A DNA stretch of 64,000 nucleotides, taken from NCBI RefSeq assembly GCF_027923225.1, contig NZ_BSDI01000009.1, positions 173,084 through 237,083 on the forward strand. Reading direction: 5' to 3'. The DNA is from Phytohabitans aurantiacus (GTDB lineage Bacteria; Actinomycetota; Actinomycetes; Mycobacteriales; Micromonosporaceae). Made by a program: the position numbers and the translations under genes. The notes beneath the pieces are model-generated. The model was given only the letters and a program-made list of their open reading frames with translations, was not told the origin of the DNA and did not search any database. Shown here one piece after another: positions 8,097 through 16,179 of the stretch (the stretch's first letter is position 1; the number at the start of each line of letters is the position of its first letter).

Positions 8097-8885
8097 GTGG
8101 CGCAGAACACCTATCGAATTCGCAATGAGCGCGAGCGTGCCCGCCGCGCTTACTCACAGACCTTTCTGACCGACCGCGGCGCGCTCGGCCAGGTCGTGCG
8201 CGCGGCCCGTCCGGCGGCCACCGATCTGGTACTGGAGATCGGCGCCGGCGCTGGCCACCTGACCCGGGAACTAGCTCGGGTGGCGGGGCGCATCGTGGCG
8301 TACGAGGTCGACCCCGATCTGGTCCGTGCTCTAAACCCACCGTCCAATGTGGTGGTCCAGCAGCGAGACTTCCTGGCCGCCCGGCCGCCTCGGGAAGACT
8401 TCGCCGTCGTAGGCAACATCCCGTACGCGTTGACGGCCCGGGTCGTCGAATGGTGCCTGCGCGCACCATCGTTGACCTCGGCGACACTGGTGACGCAACT
8501 TGAGTACGCGCGCAAACGTACCGGTGACTACGGTCGCTGGAGCCGGCTCACCATTGAGACCTGGCCCACGCACCGGTGGGTGCTGGCCGGGAAGATCGCG
8601 CGGCACAAGTTCCGGCCGGTGCCACGGGTCGACTCGGGCATCCTGCGGCTGGAACGGCGCCCAGTACCGTTGGTGGAGCCCCGTCTCCTTGAGCCGTACC
8701 GGCGCTTCGTCGAGCTGGGCTTCAGCGGCGTCGGCGGCACACTGCACGCAAGCCTGCGCCAACGCCACCCCGCACGCCGAGTCGACGCCGCCTTCCGCGC
8801 GTGCCGCCTCGACCCAGCCCTGGTCGTCGCCTACGCCTGGCCCGAACAGTGGCTAACGCTGTTTCGCGCCCTCCACTCCTCGTGA
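8097..8885 (+). CDS. erm: Erm-type 23S rRNA adenine N6-methyltransferase
   Basis: A 262-residue KsgA/Erm-family methyltransferase. The start is GTG 8097, with GGGAGAGG about 8 nt upstream. The N-terminal SQTFLTD segment is typical of Erm proteins; motif I is VLEIGAGAGHLT; motif IV is GNIPYALT, an NIPY variant of the N6-adenine methylase NLPY motif. The length suits Erm (about 260) and lacks the extended C-terminal domain of KsgA. Erm proteins methylate the macrolide-binding adenine (E. coli A2058). Its stop codon lies inside the left arm of a palindrome shared with the convergent rpmG. Confidence 0.88.
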   Translation: MAQNTYRIRNERERARRAYSQTFLTDRGALGQVVRAARPAATDLVLEIGAGAGHLTRELARVAGRIVAYEVDPDLVRALNPPSNVVVQQRDFLAARPPREDFAVVGNIPYALTARVVEWCLRAPSLTSATLVTQLEYARKRTGDYGRWSRLTIETWPTHRWVLAGKIARHKFRPVPRVDSGILRLERRPVPLVEPRLLEPYRRFVELGFSGVGGTLHASLRQRHPARRVDAAFRACRLDPALVVAYAWPEQWLTLFRALHSS

Positions 8886-8936
8886 TCAGGGCGTCCCTCA
8901 AGTTGTTAGGGCGACTTGAGGGACGCCCTGATCACG
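8881..8936. repeat. Family A palindrome, copy 1 (convergent intergenic)
   Basis: Perfect 23-bp arms (8881-8903 and 8914-8936) around a 10-nt loop; core GTGATCAGGGCGTCCCTCAA. It contains the erm stop codon and ends 2 nt before the rpmG stop, so it probably serves as a bidirectional terminator. Other copies: 11162, 18399 and 22999. Confidence 0.9.
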
Positions 8937-8938
8937 GG

Positions 8939-9106
8939 TCAGCGCTCTTCGCGGAACTCGACGTGCCGGCGCGCCCGTGGGTCGTACTTGCGCAGGACCA
9001 AACGATCGGGATCGTTGCGCCGATTCTTGCGGGTGACATACGTGAACCCGGTCCCCGCGGTGCTGCGGAGCTTCACGACCGGGCGGGCTTCATTGTTGCG
9101 GGCCAT
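8939..9106 (-). CDS. rpmG: 50S ribosomal protein bL33, zinc-independent (C-minus) form
   Basis: 55 residues: MARNNEARPVVKLRSTAGTG at the start, then the family hallmark YVTRKNRRNDPDRLVLRKYDP. The two CxxC zinc-ribbon pairs of the usual L33 are absent and the protein has no cysteine, so this is the C-minus paralogue used when zinc is scarce. Start ATG at 9106 is 6 nt from a TATACT -10 box. A Zur-like palindrome lies between its -35 and -10, and the divergent neighbour is a COG0523 protein, the expected zinc-starvation companion. Confidence 0.93.
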   Translation of the reverse strand: MARNNEARPVVKLRSTAGTGFTYVTRKNRRNDPDRLVLRKYDPRARRHVEFREER

Positions 9107-9114
9107 GCGCTTAG

Positions 9115-9120
9115 TATAAC
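9115..9120 (+). promoter_or_regulatory. -10 element of the COG0523 gene
   Basis: TATAAC on the plus strand overlaps the rpmG -10 box. It would start transcription near 9127, leaving a short leader that contains AAGGAG before ATG 9151. Binding of Zur would close both directions. Confidence 0.5.
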
Positions 9121-9133
9121 GAAAACCGTTTTC
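9121..9133. promoter_or_regulatory. Zur-like operator
   Basis: GAAAACCGTTTTC is a 13-bp palindrome that closely matches the actinobacterial Zur box core (GAAAAnnnTTTTC). It sits between the -35 and -10 of rpmG and beside the -10 of the divergent gene, as expected for zinc-dependent repression of both. Confidence 0.7.
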
Positions 9134-9150
9134 AACAACAAGGAGCCGCC

Positions 9151-10314
9151 ATGCCAGCCGTCACGGTGCTGTCCGGGTTCTCGCCCGCCGCCACCCATGC
9201 CGTCGCCCGCGGTCTGCTAGCGGATGACCAGCGACTCATTCTCATTCGGCACGATCTGACCGGCGTGCGCGACGGCATCGTGCACCGGATCGTTCGGACG
9301 GCGGGGGAGGTGCTCGAAGACGAGCGGGTCACTCTCGTACACGGCTGTGTCTCGTGCACGCTTCGCGAAGACGTGCTGCCGACCCTGGTGCGCCTCGCCC
9401 GCGCCCACCCCGACCGCGACCAGGTGCTCATGCTGCCGGAAGCCGTCGAGCCGGAGGCCGTGGCAGCCGCCACCGGGTGGTGCCTGATCGACGGCGCACC
9501 GGTCACCGATCATGTGCGCTTCGCCTCGTACACCACCGTGGTGGACGCCGGGCGGGTGCTCGACGATCTCACCACCACCGACTCGCTGCGAGACCGAGCG
9601 TTGCACGCCGCCGATGACGACCATCGTGAGGTCGCCGACATCGTCGCGCGGCAGATCGAGTACGCGGACACCGTCGTGATGTGGGGCTTCGGCGAGATGA
9701 GCCTTCCGGTACTGCTGCATCGGCTCGCGCCGTGGGCCACTCACGTGCCCGCGGCGGGTTTCCGGCCCGAGGCGCGGCACCGTCCCGGTACGCCCGGCGT
9801 GCTCGTGCGCGGGATCGAAGGGTACGCCGTGGGCGTGCACGAGCCGGTGCCGGACTGCGGCGTGGTATCGATGTTGTTCCAAGCGCGGCGGCCGTTTCAC
9901 GCCGGGCGCCTCAACGACGCGCTCAACACGATCGTCCGCCCGACGCTGCGCGGTCGCGGGCACCTCTGGCTGGCGAACCGGCCCGATACCGCCATCGCGT
10001 GGGACTCGGCCGCCGGCGGGCTGTCGATGGGGTCGCTCGGGCGCTGGCTCGCCGCGCTGCCGGAGGAGCGCTGGGAGGAGGCGAGTGAGGGCCGGCGGCT
10101 GGCCGCGACGGTGGAGTGGGACCCGTATTACGGGGACCGGGGCAACCAACTCGCGTTCGTCGGGATGGAGCTGGACGCGGCTGACCTGCACCGGCGGCTC
10201 GCCGCGTGCCTGCTCACCGACGACGAGCTGGCCGCTGGGGAGGATACGTGGAAGACCTGGTCCGACCCCTTCGCTGGGTGCCTGCGTGTGGGGGAGAATC
10301 CGGTTCGTGACTGA
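9151..10314 (+). CDS. COG0523/CobW-family protein with degenerate P-loop
   Basis: 387 residues, ATG 9151 with AAGGAG upstream. The family is recognised from its zinc-starvation context, the metal motif region GCVSCTLRED (Cys66, Cys69; the usual CxCC has become CxSC) and the C-terminal CobW_C segment around GHLWLANRPDTAIAWDS. The Walker A motif expected at residues 8-17 (GxxGxGKTT) reads SGFSPAATHA, so GTP binding is doubtful. Related proteins sit with C-minus ribosomal proteins in mycobacteria, where one (Mrf) helps ribosome hibernation; equivalence here is inference. Confidence 0.8.
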   Translation: MPAVTVLSGFSPAATHAVARGLLADDQRLILIRHDLTGVRDGIVHRIVRTAGEVLEDERVTLVHGCVSCTLREDVLPTLVRLARAHPDRDQVLMLPEAVEPEAVAAATGWCLIDGAPVTDHVRFASYTTVVDAGRVLDDLTTTDSLRDRALHAADDDHREVADIVARQIEYADTVVMWGFGEMSLPVLLHRLAPWATHVPAAGFRPEARHRPGTPGVLVRGIEGYAVGVHEPVPDCGVVSMLFQARRPFHAGRLNDALNTIVRPTLRGRGHLWLANRPDTAIAWDSAAGGLSMGSLGRWLAALPEERWEEASEGRRLAATVEWDPYYGDRGNQLAFVGMELDAADLHRRLAACLLTDDELAAGEDTWKTWSDPFAGCLRVGENPVRD

Positions 10315-11158
10315 CGATCCATACACCGTGGTCTGGTCGGAACACACGGCGCACCTGCACGTCGTCGCGCGGGAAGAGGCCGGCTGGTACGCCGAGGTGG
10401 CCCGCGCCCTCATCCGCCCGCGCGACATGCTGGCGGTCGACATCGGTTGCGGCGGCGCGGGCATGACCAAGGCGATGGCAGCCGTGCTCGGCGCGACCGG
10501 CCGCGCGGTTGGAGTCGACGGCGACACCACGATTCTCGAGGCCGCTCGGGCGACGGTACCCGATGCGCAGTTTCTGCACGCTGACCTCGACGGCGATCTC
10601 GCCGACCTGCGAGCCGAGTTGGGCGCGCCGGCCGACCTGGTGTGGGCGTCCGCGTCCGTGCACCACGCGGGCGACCAGCAGGCCGCGGTCGACGCGCTGG
10701 CGACGCTGCTCGGGCCCGGTGGCCGGCTCGCGCTGGCCGAGGGCGGGCTGCCGCCCCGGCATCTGCCGTGGGACCTCGGCGTCGGCGAGCCCGGCTTGGA
10801 GATCCGGTTGGACGCCGCGCAGGACCGCTGGTTCGCGCGGATGCGGGCCACGCTGCCCGGCTCCCGCCCGATGCCGTACGGCTGGACCGAGGCGCTTCGC
10901 CGTGCCGGGCTGACCGACGTGACCACGCGGACCACACTGGTGGAGCGGGTCGTGCCACTGTCCAAAGCAGACGTCGAGCGGCTGCTGGACCGGCTCGCCC
11001 ACCGTGTCGACCGGCTCCGGCCGGCCGACCTGCTCGCGCCGGACGACCTGGTGGCGTGGGACCGCCTGCTGGACCCCGCCGACGAGGCGTGGCTGGGCAA
11101 GCGCACCGACCTGTCCTGGCTCGACGCCCGCAGCGTCCACATCGGAACCCGCGCCTAA
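10307..11158 (+). CDS. SAM-dependent methyltransferase
   Basis: 283 residues from GTG 10307, overlapping the end of the COG0523 gene by 8 nt. Class I methyltransferase fold: motif I DIGCGGAGMTKAMA at about residue 45, the acidic end of strand 2 in AVGVDGDTTILEAA, and motif IV region DLVWASASVHHAG. The substrate cannot be read from sequence. Overlap suggests co-transcription with the zinc-starvation gene. Confidence 0.85.
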   Translation: MTDDPYTVVWSEHTAHLHVVAREEAGWYAEVARALIRPRDMLAVDIGCGGAGMTKAMAAVLGATGRAVGVDGDTTILEAARATVPDAQFLHADLDGDLADLRAELGAPADLVWASASVHHAGDQQAAVDALATLLGPGGRLALAEGGLPPRHLPWDLGVGEPGLEIRLDAAQDRWFARMRATLPGSRPMPYGWTEALRRAGLTDVTTRTTLVERVVPLSKADVERLLDRLAHRVDRLRPADLLAPDDLVAWDRLLDPADEAWLGKRTDLSWLDARSVHIGTRA

Positions 11159-11161
11159 CTC

Positions 11162-11219
11162 CCGTGATCAGGGCGTCCCTGAAGTCGCTAGAACGACTTC
11201 AGGGACGCCCTGATCACGG
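11162..11219. repeat. Family A palindrome, copy 2 (convergent intergenic)
   Basis: Perfect 26-bp arms with a 6-nt loop. Compared with copies 1, 3 and 4, one stem base pair is changed on both sides (CCCTGAAG/CTTCAGGG instead of CCCTCAAG/CTTGAGGG), a compensatory change. It lies between the convergent methyltransferase and Hsp70 genes. Confidence 0.9.
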
Positions 11220-11233
11220 TTGGAGGAGCACGG

Positions 11234-12592
11234 TTAGGGGCGGGCTAGGGCTAGCCAGTCGCCTGCTGAGACGTCGGTGCCTGGGGGGACCAGGAGGCGG
11301 TCGAGGGTGCCTGGCGACGAGGCGGTCAGGTCCCACACCGCCCCGCCTGGCAGGCGCACCCGGGCCAGTGGCACACCGTCCAGATAGGCCTGGCCCGGCG
11401 TCACGAGCCACCGCAGCAGGCGCGCCCCGCCGCCCGGGATGCTCCACGACAGCGGCACGCTCGGCTCGGGCGAGGTGCGCGCGGACACCCGGCGCGGGCC
11501 GCTGACCGGTACCCAGCGTGCGGCTCCGCGCACCGTCGCGAGCTCCGGGTCGACGACTCGGCGCAGCGGCAGCCCCAGTCCACGTTGGAGCAGGTCGGCT
11601 ACCGCGGGCATGCGGGATCCGCCGCCCACCACGAGAGCGGCGGTGACATCGTGCACCGCGACGCCCAGGCGGGCGAGCAGCTCGGTGCAGCAGGTCGCCG
11701 TGCGGCCGAGCATGGGTGCGGCCAGCGTCGACAACTCCTCCTGCGACATCCGGTACGACGGTGTGTTGGGCATCAGGAAGTCTTCGACCACGGCCGCGTC
11801 GCTGAGCTGGTGCTTGACGCGCTGGGCGAACTCGGTGACCGCCATGCCGAGGCGCAGGGTCGCCGGTGTCGAGGAGCTGGCCGCCGAGGTGAGGGGCGCC
11901 AGCCACTGCTGGCCGTCGGTGCTGACGCGGCTCGCGATCAGCGCGTCGATGTCGTGGCCGCCGCAGTCGTCGAGCGCGGCGTGGCCGAGCACCTCGTGCC
12001 AGTGTTCGCCGATGCGCACGAGTGCGGTGTCGAAGGTGCCGCCACCGAGGTCGTACACGAGTACCAGGTCGCCGGGCTGAAACGGTGCCCCGGCGATCGG
12101 CGCGAAAGCCGCGGCCACGGGCTCGGGGAGCAGCTCGACGGTCTGGAACCCGGCGGCCTCGGCGGCGGCCACCATCCGGGTACGCCGCACGTCGTCGGGC
12201 TCGTAGCTCGCGGGGACGGTGAGGACCGCCCGGTGGATCGGTGCCCCGTGAAGGCGTTCCGCCTCGGCGCGCAGCGTGGACACGATCGCGACGATCTGCT
12301 CCACGGGCCGGAACCGTCTGGGGCCGAGCAGTACGGAGGTGTCGGCGGCCAGCCCGCGCTTGAACCCGGAGTCGAAAGCCTCAGGGTCGGAGCGCTTGCG
12401 CCGCTCGGCGAGCGTGCCGACGAGCATCTGCTGCCCGTCCCAGAAGACCGATGACGGCCAGGTGGCCGCCCCGGTCACCGGCTCGGGCACCAGTACGGTC
12501 GTGTCGCCCGCGACGACGGCGGCTGACGACGAGGTGGTGCCGACGTCGATGACGAGGACCGGCGGTGCTGTGCCGTCAAAGGTCCCAGACAT
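11234..12592 (-). CDS. Hsp70-family protein with C-terminal lipoyl-like domain
   Basis: 452 residues from ATG 12592 (GGAG 8 nt upstream; 17-nt overlap with the preceding gene). The Hsp70 nucleotide-binding domain is complete: VIDVGTTSSSAAVV (phosphate 1), VYDLGGGTFDTALV (phosphate 2) and VGGGSRMPAV (adenosine). The substrate-binding domain of DnaK is missing. Instead about 75 C-terminal residues (GGARLLRWLVTPGQAYLDG to VSAGDWLALARP) read like a barrel-sandwich (biotinyl/lipoyl-like) fold, without the modified MKM lysine. A peptide-binding role is not evident. Confidence 0.85.
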   Translation of the reverse strand: MSGTFDGTAPPVLVIDVGTTSSSAAVVAGDTTVLVPEPVTGAATWPSSVFWDGQQMLVGTLAERRKRSDPEAFDSGFKRGLAADTSVLLGPRRFRPVEQIVAIVSTLRAEAERLHGAPIHRAVLTVPASYEPDDVRRTRMVAAAEAAGFQTVELLPEPVAAAFAPIAGAPFQPGDLVLVYDLGGGTFDTALVRIGEHWHEVLGHAALDDCGGHDIDALIASRVSTDGQQWLAPLTSAASSSTPATLRLGMAVTEFAQRVKHQLSDAAVVEDFLMPNTPSYRMSQEELSTLAAPMLGRTATCCTELLARLGVAVHDVTAALVVGGGSRMPAVADLLQRGLGLPLRRVVDPELATVRGAARWVPVSGPRRVSARTSPEPSVPLSWSIPGGGARLLRWLVTPGQAYLDGVPLARVRLPGGAVWDLTASSPGTLDRLLVPPGTDVSAGDWLALARP

Positions 12593-14633
12593 CGACCACG
12601 CTCCGATCGTCGGACTCCCACACCGCCAGCAACTGCCGGGCGTCCGCGCTGAACCCGACGCGTACCCGTTGACCCGGCGACCCCTGCACGCGGAAGACCT
12701 CGTGGTCGGTGGCCACGTCGTGGACGACCAGCGTGGCGGTGCCATCGGCGGTCTCGCTGGCCGTGGCGCGCAGCTGACCGTCTGGGCAGGTGGCCGCGGC
12801 GGCGAAGGCGTCGGCGCCGCTCCGGGCGGCGTACCCGGGATTGCGGCGAGCCCACGCGTCGTCGTTGACCTTTTCGAGCCGCGCGCCGGTGCGCAGGTCC
12901 CACGTCGTCACGGCCGACCGCCGGTACCGGCCGACGACCTTGCCTTCGGCCTCGGTGGCGAGCCGCCACTGCGCCTCGTCGACGAGTACCTTGTCGGGCG
13001 TGCTCGGGTCGCGGAACCGGGTCGCGAGCGTGCCGCTGTCGAGCTCCCACACGGAGATCCAGCCGTCGGCGTCCCACGCCACCAGGCACAGCCGCCCCTC
13101 GGGTCCGATGTAGACCCGACCGCCGTGGGGTGCCGCGTCACCCGGCGGCGGAACGAACTCGCTGATCACCGTGCCGTCGTCGACGCCGCGCACGCGCACG
13201 TACCGCCCGGCGGCGTCGCACTCGACGAGGCGCTGCCGATCGGGTGCGAGCAGCCACGAGCCGGCGACGTCGAGGCGCTGCCGCTGCGCGGGCGGCTGCT
13301 CGGCCAGCGCCTTCGGTGCCTTGGCGGCGGCTGCGACAAGTACCGGACCGACATGGTCGCCGGCGGCCGCGCGATGTGCGAGCAGCGTGCCCGCCTGCGG
13401 CGCTATGAGGTCGAAGACCCGCTCGTCGGGGGTGCGCACCTGCGCGACCACCTCGCCCGCCTGGTACGAGTGGCCCTCCGCGACGAGCCAGCGCGACAGC
13501 TGCCCGACGGCGCCGGGAATCTCCCACGAGACCGGCTCGATCCGCCAGCGCGGCCGGTCGGCCGGCACCGCCCGGGTGACCGCGCCCACCGACCAGCGTG
13601 CGGCTCCGCGCGCCACGGCCAGCTCCGGCTCGGCCGATGTGCGGATCTGGTGGCCAAGCCCGGCGCGCAGGGCCGGCTCGACCATCGGCAGCCGCGCTCC
13701 ACCGCCCGCCAGCACGATCGCGGACAGGTCTTCCGGTGTGGCGCCCGCCTCGCTCACCACCGCCATGCAGCTCGACACCAGCCAGCGCAGGGCCGGCTCG
13801 GCGAACGCGGCCAGCCACTCCCGGGTCAGCCGGTACGGCGGGGCGAGCGGGGTCAGGTGGTCGGCGACCTCGTCGGCGTCGGCGAGCTGATGCTTGAGCC
13901 GGCGGGTGAAGTCGATCGCCTCGTAGTACGCCCGGAGGCCCGCGTCACCGGGCGCGGCGAAGAGCGGCTCGATCCACGCCCGGCCCTCGGAGCGCAGGTC
14001 GTTGATGAGGAGGGCGTCGAGGTCGTGGCCGGCCGCGGAGACATGGTGGGTGAGCTGCGTGGTGTGATTGCCCCGCACCCGCACGATCGCCGCGGTCCAG
14101 GTGGCGCCCAGATCGCAGACCAGCACCAGGCCACCGGCCGGCAGGCCGCCACCGGTCTCCGGATCGAGGGCGGTGCACACGGCGTCGCTGACCAGCTCGA
14201 CGTCGGGGAAACCGGCCGCCTCGCCCGCCGCCACCAGCACCTCGCGGCGCGGGTCGCCGGGCAGGTAGTCGGCCGGTGCGGTCAGCGTCAGGCGGTGGAT
14301 CGGCGCGCCGTACTGCTGCTGAGCTTCCAGGTGCACGGCCGTGAGATATGCCGTGAGCGCCTGCACGCCGGTGACCTCATGATTTTCCAGCCACATCGAC
14401 GCCTGCGCGTCGACGGCCCGGCGGGGCCCGTCGATGTATCGCCGGGGGATTGCCCGCTTGCGCCGCTCCGCCGCGGTGCCGATGAGGTATCCGGTGTCGT
14501 CGAGGCACACCGACGACGGCCACACGTAGGTGGCGCCGCCGGGCTCGCGGATAAGACCGGACCGATCACCGTCGACGAGCGCGACTCGGGTGCCCGACGC
14601 GCCGACGTCGACCACCAGGATCGGCTCGGCCAT
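12576..14633 (-). CDS. Hsp70-like ATPase domain, lipoyl-like domain and beta-propeller fusion
   Basis: 685 residues from ATG 14633. Residues 1 to about 370 are an Hsp70-type domain with VVDVGASGTRVAL and VLAGGGARLPMV, but the phosphate-2 loop reads CDLGATWTAAIV, without the GGGT of active Hsp70. About 370-440 is a barrel-sandwich-like segment related to that in the neighbour. The rest has WD40-like blades (DGWISVWELDSGTLATRF, AVTTWDLRTGARLEKV, RSVVDVWDL). It is upstream of and coupled to the second Hsp70 gene. A scaffold or pseudo-ATPase partner is plausible. Confidence 0.8.
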   Translation of the reverse strand: MAEPILVVDVGASGTRVALVDGDRSGLIREPGGATYVWPSSVCLDDTGYLIGTAAERRKRAIPRRYIDGPRRAVDAQASMWLENHEVTGVQALTAYLTAVHLEAQQQYGAPIHRLTLTAPADYLPGDPRREVLVAAGEAAGFPDVELVSDAVCTALDPETGGGLPAGGLVLVCDLGATWTAAIVRVRGNHTTQLTHHVSAAGHDLDALLINDLRSEGRAWIEPLFAAPGDAGLRAYYEAIDFTRRLKHQLADADEVADHLTPLAPPYRLTREWLAAFAEPALRWLVSSCMAVVSEAGATPEDLSAIVLAGGGARLPMVEPALRAGLGHQIRTSAEPELAVARGAARWSVGAVTRAVPADRPRWRIEPVSWEIPGAVGQLSRWLVAEGHSYQAGEVVAQVRTPDERVFDLIAPQAGTLLAHRAAAGDHVGPVLVAAAAKAPKALAEQPPAQRQRLDVAGSWLLAPDRQRLVECDAAGRYVRVRGVDDGTVISEFVPPPGDAAPHGGRVYIGPEGRLCLVAWDADGWISVWELDSGTLATRFRDPSTPDKVLVDEAQWRLATEAEGKVVGRYRRSAVTTWDLRTGARLEKVNDDAWARRNPGYAARSGADAFAAAATCPDGQLRATASETADGTATLVVHDVATDHEVFRVQGSPGQRVRVGFSADARQLLAVWESDDRSVVDVWDL

Positions 14634-14756
14634 GGGCGTACCTCGCACCTCATGTGAAGGGGGGACTGGCTTAGTCTCGACGAGTCTTCCACTCGCGTCC
14701 ACCCTCTGGTGACCCAACGCATTTCAGTCGAAACAATGTGGTAACAATCAATGCGC

Positions 14757-14783
14757 CAATCCGATCGGGGCGCCGCTCCGAAC
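14757..14783 (+). promoter_or_regulatory. Possible SigK-type autoregulated promoter
   Basis: CAATCC, 15 nt, CCGAAC lies 44 nt before the sigma gene. It resembles the mycobacterial SigK consensus (CCATCC ... CCGAAT), with one base changed at each end and a slightly shorter spacer. The downstream gene is SigK-like, so autoregulation is plausible. Confidence 0.35.
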
Positions 14784-14826
14784 TACCTATGTGCACGCGA
14801 CACTGAGGGGCGGGAGGCTGTCTGGC

Positions 14827-15453
14827 ATGAGTGACGGCGGAAACGACGCGGCCCGCCGGGCCGACCATCTTTCGGCCGTGCCCGAGCCGCCCCCTGACCC
14901 GGCGACCGAGGCCGACACCCTCCTGCGGGCCGTCGCGCGCGGCGACGAGGCGGCGTTCACCCGGCTGTACGAGTTGGTCGCCCCACGCGTGTACGGGCTC
15001 GTGCGCCGGGTACTACGTGACCCCGCACAGGCCGAAGAGGTGGCGCAGGAGGTGCTCGTGGAGGTGTGGCGCAACGCGACGCGGTTCGACCCGGCTCGCG
15101 GCTCGGCCACCTCGTGGGTCTTCACGATCGCGCACCGCCGGGCGGTCGACCGCGTACGGTCCGAGCAGGCGGGCGCCGAACGCATCCGCAAGATCGCCGC
15201 CAGTTCGGCCGAGACGCCGTACGACGAGGTGGTCGACCAGGCCACCGTGCACCTGGAGCAGCAGCAGGTGCGGCGCTGCCTGCAGGGGCTGACCGGTCTG
15301 CAACGCGAGGCGATCACCCTCGCGTATTACGAGGGGTACACATATCGCGAGGTAGCGCAGCTTCTCGATACCGCGTTACCTACGATCAAGACACGAATGC
15401 GCGACGGACTGATCCGCCTGCGCGACTGCCTGGGCGTGGGGGTGGTCGCATGA
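14827..15453 (+). CDS. sigK: ECF sigma factor SigK
   Basis: 208 residues from ATG 14827, with GGGAGG upstream. Region 2: AFTRLYELVAPRVYGLVRRVLRDPAQAEEVAQEVLVEVWRNATRFDP, read as successive helices; region 4: LTGLQREAITLAYYEGYTYREVAQLLDTALPTIKTRMRDGL. These match SigK, which is paired with the membrane anti-sigma RskA, and an RskA-like gene overlaps its stop codon. It is divergent from the Hsp70 pair. Confidence 0.9.
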   Translation: MSDGGNDAARRADHLSAVPEPPPDPATEADTLLRAVARGDEAAFTRLYELVAPRVYGLVRRVLRDPAQAEEVAQEVLVEVWRNATRFDPARGSATSWVFTIAHRRAVDRVRSEQAGAERIRKIAASSAETPYDEVVDQATVHLEQQQVRRCLQGLTGLQREAITLAYYEGYTYREVAQLLDTALPTIKTRMRDGLIRLRDCLGVGVVA

Positions 15454-16175
15454 CCGAGGTTCATGCGTTGGCTGGGGCGTACGTGTTGCACGCCTTGACC
15501 GACATCGAGCGGGCGTCGTTCTCGCGGCATCTGGCCGAGTGCGAGGCGTGCGCCGTCGAGGTGGCCGAGCTTCAGGAGACGGCGGCGCGGCTCGCCGATG
15601 GCACGTGGTCGGTGCCGCCGCCGCGACTGCGCGACAACGTACTGGCAGAGGTGCGACGCACGCGCCAGGTGCCGCCCGGCAAGGTGGACCGCGAGGCGAC
15701 GCCGGCCGCGAATCGCTGGCGGCGACGCACGCTGGCGGCGGTCGCCGCCGGGATCATCGCCGCGGCCGGGGGCACGGTTTCGTTCGTGGCTCAGGAGCAG
15801 CGGGTACGCGATCAGCGCACCGCCGCCTCGGCGGCGCGTGCCGAAGCGGCCCGGGTCGAGGCGGTGCTCGGCGCACCAGACGCCCGGCTGCGCACCGGCA
15901 CGCTGAGCGGCGGCGGCCGGGTGACCATGGTGCTCTCCGACAGCCGCGACGAGGGCGTCGTGGTGCTCGCCGACGCGCCCGCGCCCGGCCCCGACAAGGC
16001 GTACCAGCTCTGGGCGATCGACGCGGGCGGCCCGAAGTCGATGGGCGTGGCGGGCTCCGACACTCAACTTGTCACGGGCGTCCGCGGCATGCAGGCACTC
16101 GGTGTGACGGTGGAGCCCGCCACCGGATCGAAGACCCCCACTTTGCCAATCCTGGTCACAATGGCGGTCACATGA
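15450..16175 (+). CDS. rskA: Anti-sigma-K factor RskA
   Basis: 241 residues, ATGA overlap with sigK. The N-terminal anti-sigma domain carries the zinc-binding HxxxCxxC motif (His27, Cys31, Cys34), followed by one membrane helix (about 93-113), a short coiled segment and an extracytoplasmic RskA domain (VTMVLSDSRDEGVVVLADAP, KAYQLWAIDAGGPKSMG). RskA holds SigK at the membrane until it is cleaved. It ends 4 nt before the convergent CBS gene, with no hairpin between them. Confidence 0.93.
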   Translation: MTEVHALAGAYVLHALTDIERASFSRHLAECEACAVEVAELQETAARLADGTWSVPPPRLRDNVLAEVRRTRQVPPGKVDREATPAANRWRRRTLAAVAAGIIAAAGGTVSFVAQEQRVRDQRTAASAARAEAARVEAVLGAPDARLRTGTLSGGGRVTMVLSDSRDEGVVVLADAPAPGPDKAYQLWAIDAGGPKSMGVAGSDTQLVTGVRGMQALGVTVEPATGSKTPTLPILVTMAVT

Positions 16176-16179
16176 CGGA

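Larger units (their letters stand above)
9113..9141 (-). promoter_or_regulatory. rpmG promoter
   Basis: On the minus strand, TTGTTG (9136-9141), 17 nt, then TATACT (9113-9118), 6 nt from the ATG. This is one of the clearest promoters in the window and is leaderless. The Zur-like operator fills the spacer. Confidence 0.7.
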
